DNA of 8,728 nucleotides. Source: Candidatus Thorarchaeota archaeon. GTDB taxonomy: Archaea; Asgardarchaeota; Thorarchaeia; Thorarchaeales; Thorarchaeaceae. Position 1 is the stretch's first letter; every line of letters starts with the position of its first letter. The position numbers were made by a program, and so were the translations under genes. Location of the stretch: NCBI GenBank assembly GCA_016840965.1, contig JAEORI010000254.1, positions 1 through 8,728 on the forward strand, read 5' to 3'. This document shows positions 6,037-8,728 of the stretch, piece by piece. The notes under the pieces are model-generated. The model had not been told where the DNA came from, made no database searches, and saw only the letters and a program-made list of their open reading frames with translations.

Positions 6037-7296
6037 TCACATCGGATAGTATTTCTTAGGATCCTCACTGTATACTTTTTCTTCAGACTTATGGGCTCCG
6101 GGAGTATCCAGTTCGACATCTCTTTTTAGAGCCCGGTCCTCAGATAATATCTCTCCGAAGACCTCATTTTGAATGATTAATCTCTGAACTTCATTGCTTC
6201 CAGTCCATATTGTCGCTAGTCGAGCATCACGATATAGGCGTTCGATTGGGTAGACATCAGTATAACCTATGCCACCAAGGATTTGCATTGCCTCATGAAC
6301 TGCCGCGAATCCAGCCTCTGTTGCAAAAACCTTGGCTTGAGAAACTTCTTTTCTACACCATTCGCCAGTATCAGCCTTCTTTGCAGCACGATAGACAAGA
6401 CCTCTTGCAGCATCTAGTTCAGTCGTGCAGTCTGCAACTTTGAAACTGATAGCTTCGTATTTCTTAATGGCACGCCCAAATGCTTCTCTTTTGTCTGCAT
6501 ATCTCACAGCAATTTCGATAGCAGCTCGACCCATACCAATAGGGCCTGCAGCTGAGGTTAATCTCTCAGGAACCATCATTGCGTTGAAAATTGAATTACC
6601 ATCATCAAGTTCACCAACTAGGTTTGACTCAGGAACGTGAAGATCCTTCATAACAATTCTTGCTGCTCCCATACCACGACAGCCCATGAGCTCATACTCT
6701 TCCTCAACCTTGACTCCCATGTCTCGGTCAATAAGAAATGCACTCAGTGATTTGTGTGGCTGTGCTTCAAAGTTAGTTTTGGCGTACACTAAGAAGTAAT
6801 CGGCTCCGATACCTCCAGCTACAAATCGTTTCTCGCCATTTACAACGAAGATATCACCTTCTCTAATCGCAGTTGTATTCGTACCGAAGAAGTCTGAACC
6901 ACCCCTTGGTTCAGTAAGACCCTCGCCACAGATTTTTTTCCCTTGTAGAGTTGGAAGTAGATACTCCTTTTTTTGTTCTGGTGTGCCAAATTTATTGATT
7001 GCCTCACCTACAATGCTTGGTAGTGAAAATGCGCAACCAAGAGCAATTCCGAGAACGCCAATCTCTTCAAGTGCAGCCATCTCGGAAACCCAGTTTAGGT
7101 TTCTACCGCCATATTCTTTGGGAAATCGCAACCCAAGGAGGTTATCTTTGGCTGCAGCTTTTATGAATTCGTAAGGATATTCCTTAGACTTGCTATCCAT
7201 AGCCAAGATTAGTTCTCGTTCGACTTTATCCCTCACAAACCTGCGAACTTCATCTCGAATACTTCGTTCATCCTCGTTTAGTAAAATATCAAACAT
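6037..7296 (-). CDS. Acyl-CoA dehydrogenase family flavoprotein
   Basis: The 419-residue product has the full ACAD fold: an N-terminal helical domain (1-125), a middle beta domain with the FAD/substrate motif GLTEPRGGSD (126-135) and VNGEKRFVAGG, and a C-terminal four-helix domain with RYADKREAFGRAI (265-277) and QILGGIGYTDVYPIERLYRDAR (from 338). The family oxidises acyl-CoA to enoyl-CoA and normally hands electrons to ETF. The usual MCAD-type catalytic Glu position (YEGT in MCAD) reads W364-T365-G366-S367 here, so that base is missing. Glu244 in VPERL sits where isovaleryl-CoA and long-chain dehydrogenases carry their catalytic Glu. A charged tail of about 35 residues (385-419) extends beyond the fold. 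The ATG at 7296 has SD GAGAGGT (7303-7309) inside the last codons of the ferredoxin gene, so translation is probably coupled. The acyl substrate is not identifiable, and isovaleryl-CoA or another branched/short chain is possible. Confidence 0.92.
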   Translation of the reverse strand: MFDILLNEDERSIRDEVRRFVRDKVERELILAMDSKSKEYPYEFIKAAAKDNLLGLRFPKEYGGRNLNWVSEMAALEEIGVLGIALGCAFSLPSIVGEAINKFGTPEQKKEYLLPTLQGKKICGEGLTEPRGGSDFFGTNTTAIREGDIFVVNGEKRFVAGGIGADYFLVYAKTNFEAQPHKSLSAFLIDRDMGVKVEEEYELMGCRGMGAARIVMKDLHVPESNLVGELDDGNSIFNAMMVPERLTSAAGPIGMGRAAIEIAVRYADKREAFGRAIKKYEAISFKVADCTTELDAARGLVYRAAKKADTGEWCRKEVSQAKVFATEAGFAAVHEAMQILGGIGYTDVYPIERLYRDARLATIWTGSNEVQRLIIQNEVFGEILSEDRALKRDVELDTPGAHKSEEKVYSEDPKKYYPM

Positions 7297-7299
7297 TTT

Positions 7300-7650
7300 C
7301 TAACCTCTCGTTCCTTCTAACAAAGAGTCTAGGGTATCATCTGATCCACCCTCTCGCTCGATGCTTATTGCCTCGACAGGACACACAATCTCACATACAA
7401 GACAAAGTATACAGTCATCCTCCCTCACTGGGTCTACTACTTGACGACCAGATTCATCTTGCATTTGTACAAACACGTTAGTCGGACATGCATGGATACA
7501 CTTCTCACACCCATAACACAATGAGAAGTCTACTCCTACAATTTGACCATGGATTTCAGTCCCATCATTATCTGGTGAATACCATACAATATGTCCTAGA
7601 TGGTCTTTGACTGCGCTCCATGTTTCTCTAAATGTCCTATCAATTGGCAC
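7300..7650 (-). CDS. Zinc-containing ferredoxin with two [4Fe-4S] motifs
   Basis: The product is 116 residues. The N-terminal extension resembles the zinc ferredoxins of Sulfolobus and Thermoplasma: PIDRTFRE, DHLGH (16-20), EIHGQIVGVDF (32-42). The known zinc ligands in Sulfolobus ferredoxin are three His and one Asp. H17, H20, H34 and D73 fall at the matching places. Cluster motifs are C45-x2-C48-x2-C51-x3-C55-P and C80-x2-C83-x2-C86-x3-C90-P. Sulfolobus has Asp at the second position of cluster I and a labile [3Fe-4S]; here it is Cys, so two complete [4Fe-4S] clusters are expected. Such ferredoxins accept electrons from 2-oxoacid oxidoreductases in the cytoplasm. The GTG at 7650 is supported by homology to the M-(G/P)-I-D start of relatives. 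No SD precedes it, so the mRNA may be leaderless. The stop is 3 bases before the acyl-CoA dehydrogenase start. The 20-residue C-terminal tail is acidic. Confidence 0.92.
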   Translation of the reverse strand: MPIDRTFRETWSAVKDHLGHIVWYSPDNDGTEIHGQIVGVDFSLCYGCEKCIHACPTNVFVQMQDESGRQVVDPVREDDCILCLVCEIVCPVEAISIEREGGSDDTLDSLLEGTRG

Positions 7651-7652
7651 GT

Positions 7653-7674
7653 AGGAACAGAATATATGGTTCCT
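7653..7674. promoter_or_regulatory. Inverted repeat AGGAAC-N10-GTTCCT around a TATA-like sequence
   Basis: Six-base arms at 7653-7658 and 7669-7674 flank AGAATATATG just before the ferredoxin GTG at 7650. The two-fold symmetry over an AT-rich core, in the 51-base gap upstream of the ferredoxin/acyl-CoA dehydrogenase pair, is what an operator for a dimeric regulator would look like. TCTAAAAG (about 7675-7682, - strand) is the TATA-like element with better spacing for a leaderless GTG start. Arms this short can arise by chance. Confidence 0.35.
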
Positions 7675-7701
7675 TTTAGAAGATGTGGAAGTCTGGATTA
7701 G

Positions 7702-8481
7702 CTATTCTTTGAGGTTTCGTTTAAGACCAGTTCTATAATCATGAACTAACTCCGCTAGTCTTCTTGCAGATACAACTAAGTGGTCCCAGAATTTTTCAGC
7801 ATCTTCAGCACTGGGTAGTCGAAATTCAATGTCGAAATTATGAGGCCCGTAGCTTGGAATCCAACCGGAAATGTCTGCAAGTGTGAACAAGTGAGCACTA
7901 GATCTAGGATATGCCCTCTCATCAAACATCACATAGGGCAGATATTCCTCTCTATCAGCATGGTCTTTTGCTATACCTGAACAGCTTTGAGTGGTTGAAA
8001 ATCCTAAATCATTCAATTCTCGGATATGGGACTGGATTGATTCATCAACAGAATAGAGAAACTCATCTGCTGACATCAACTCATGAGGATGACTTTCCCA
8101 GTTCTTTCGATACCATCTATTTTCATGATATGCCCAATGAGTGCTTGGAATAATCCCGTGCTTCAGTCCTTGCCGGTATTGTCGCAGAGCATCCATTATT
8201 TCTTGAGTAACGTTGAGAATCTTCATCCATGATTCATATCGATCTGACTCATTCTTCGATCTTAAGAGAACTATGTCATCTTCTGAATTTAGCTCGGGCA
8301 ACCATAGTGAGGCATCAGCAATTGTAAACAGATGTGCTTCAAAACCAGGGTAACTATTACGATTGAATTCGAGAAAGGGTGGGTCCTCATGCTGGTCATC
8401 AAGAGCTAAGCTAAAACTGTTTAACACAAGATCAAACTTGGAGAGAGCCTTTATGCTCCTCTCAATCTCAACAGAGGTCAT
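7702..8481 (-). CDS. Uncharacterised duplicated protein with one CSG motif
   Basis: I do not recognise a named family for this 259-residue soluble protein. It is an internal tandem duplication: about 5-108 and 150-255 align with a constant offset of 147 residues. Matching landmarks are EAHLFTIADASLWLP (48-62) with SAHLFTLADISGWIP (195-209), and YRQGLK (102-107) with YRTGLK (249-254). The second copy carries TTQSCSGIAKDH (163-174). Similar 'SCSG...DH...PYV.F' motifs occur in uncharacterised archaeal proteins and recall the SCSG loop of TYW3-type wybutosine enzymes. The first copy has SFS at 22-24 in place of SCS, so only one copy keeps the Cys-Ser-Gly site. A Trp/His-rich linker (110-146) joins the copies. 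The ATG at 8481 has GGAG 7-8 bases upstream. It lies upstream of the ferredoxin gene on the same strand, but the 51-base gap probably holds a separate promoter. Confidence 0.8.
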   Translation of the reverse strand: MTSVEIERSIKALSKFDLVLNSFSLALDDQHEDPPFLEFNRNSYPGFEAHLFTIADASLWLPELNSEDDIVLLRSKNESDRYESWMKILNVTQEIMDALRQYRQGLKHGIIPSTHWAYHENRWYRKNWESHPHELMSADEFLYSVDESIQSHIRELNDLGFSTTQSCSGIAKDHADREEYLPYVMFDERAYPRSSAHLFTLADISGWIPSYGPHNFDIEFRLPSAEDAEKFWDHLVVSARRLAELVHDYRTGLKRNLKE

Positions 8482-8507
8482 AGGTCAGCTCCATTTAGTT
8501 GCTTCAT
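8478..8507 (-). promoter_or_regulatory. Possible 9-codon leader peptide overlapping the start at 8481
   Basis: On the - strand an ATG at 8507 opens a frame encoding MKQLNGADL. It ends at TGA, which overlaps the ATG of the duplicated CSG protein as ATGA. GAGGATGTGA lies a suitable distance before this ATG and resembles an SD, and the SD of the main gene lies inside the mini-ORF. This layout would permit translational coupling. Very short frames are common by chance, so this is tentative. Confidence 0.25.
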
Positions 8508-8549
8508 GATTCACATCCTCGTGGATGCTTATGTATTCTTCAGTTCATT

Positions 8550-8555
8550 CTCGAA
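8550..8555 (+). promoter_or_regulatory. TATA-like element in the divergent gap 8482-8604
   Basis: TTAAAT on the + strand would place a transcript start near 8577, giving a leader of about 30 bases to the GTG at 8605. On the - strand, AATACATAAG (8528-8537) is a comparable element for the duplicated CSG gene. Nothing else is recognisable in this gap. It holds no tRNA, repeat or terminator that I can see. Confidence 0.25.
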
Positions 8556-8604
8556 GCGATTAAATGCGGATTCATTATGCTCCAGTCAGGCTATACGGAG
8601 ATGT

Positions 8605-8728
8605 GTGTTATTGACTGATAGATTGGCCGAGCTGGAGGTTATTCATTCAAAAGTTATAGAGAATCCGAAGGAGGTTCCTAGCGAAACACGTAAACGATTC
8701 TGGAAGATTGTTCGTCAGATTAAGAGAA
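8605..8728 (+). CDS. 5' end of an unidentified, probably helical protein (partial)
   Basis: A + strand frame is open from before 8461 to the window's right edge, and it is the only one of the three + frames without a stop after about 8680 that also reads like protein. From the GTG at 8605 it encodes 41 residues containing TDRLAELEVIHSKVIENP followed by a Lys/Arg-rich stretch (ETRKRFWKIVRQIKR), an amphipathic and possibly coiled-coil start. GGAG at 8597-8600 supports the GTG at 8605 or the TTG at 8611. An ATG at 8506 and a GTG at 8521 are also in frame but lack an SD and overlap the divergent gene's leader. No family can be named from so little sequence. Confidence 0.4.
   Translation, partial: MLLTDRLAELEVIHSKVIENPKEVPSETRKRFWKIVRQIKR

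Noticed and set aside
8615..8645. tRNA-like string (GGCCGAGCTGGAGGTT)
   Set aside because: No acceptor stem, anticodon arm or TPsiC arm can be built around it, and it lies in an open coding frame.

Overview
The window looks like archaeal chromosome of moderate, slightly AT-leaning composition. The archaeal signs seen directly are TATA-like boxes about 25 bases before probable transcript starts, purine-rich Shine-Dalgarno (SD) sites matching the archaeal 16S tail (GAGGAGGT, GGAGGAG, GGAGGA), a zinc-containing ferredoxin with the N-terminal extension known from Sulfolobus and relatives, a DUF47 plus PiT phosphate pair, and a surface protein rich in N-X-T sequons. The small protein at 5623-6027 resembles the longin/roadblock-like proteins that are abundant in Asgard archaea. 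An Asgard lineage such as Thorarchaeota is my best guess, but it is an inference and not demonstrated.

Layout, left to right. (1) Positions 1-405 hold the 3' end of an alanyl-tRNA synthetase-type gene on the + strand that stops right after the editing domain. (2) Positions 506-2214 hold a two-gene phosphate-uptake operon: a PhoU-like DUF47 protein, then a PiT permease. (3) An MBL-fold hydrolase on the - strand converges on the permease with only 6 bases between the stop codons. (4) A two-gene - strand unit reads 4758 to 3091. It encodes a small three-helix membrane protein and then a secreted/membrane protein that combines a probably glycosylated ectodomain with a cytoplasmic zinc ribbon and a probable winged helix. 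A clear hairpin plus T-tract terminator follows it. (5) A - strand pair reads 5584 to 4847: a 55-residue Cys/His-rich protein, easily missed because of its size, and a nitroreductase-family flavoprotein. (6) A divergent + strand gene, 5623-6027, is longin-like. (7) A tightly coupled - strand pair reads 7650 to 6037: a zinc-containing two-cluster ferredoxin and an acyl-CoA dehydrogenase. (8) An uncharacterised, internally duplicated protein with one CSG motif occupies 8481-7702. (9) The beginning of a divergent + strand gene runs off the right edge.

The operons suggest local themes: phosphate import (permease plus PhoU-like accessory protein), acyl-CoA oxidation next to a low-potential electron carrier, and metal-bound regulatory or redox proteins (three different Cys-rich zinc or Fe-S proteins within about 4 kb). 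I see no transposase, CRISPR array, integrase, tRNA or rRNA. No stretch over 300 bases lacks a gene. The longest gene-poor stretch is the divergent region 8482-8604. The strongest candidates for something undescribed are the membrane-tethered zinc ribbon/winged-helix protein with its small membrane partner, and the duplicated CSG-motif protein. Neither can be given a function from sequence alone.
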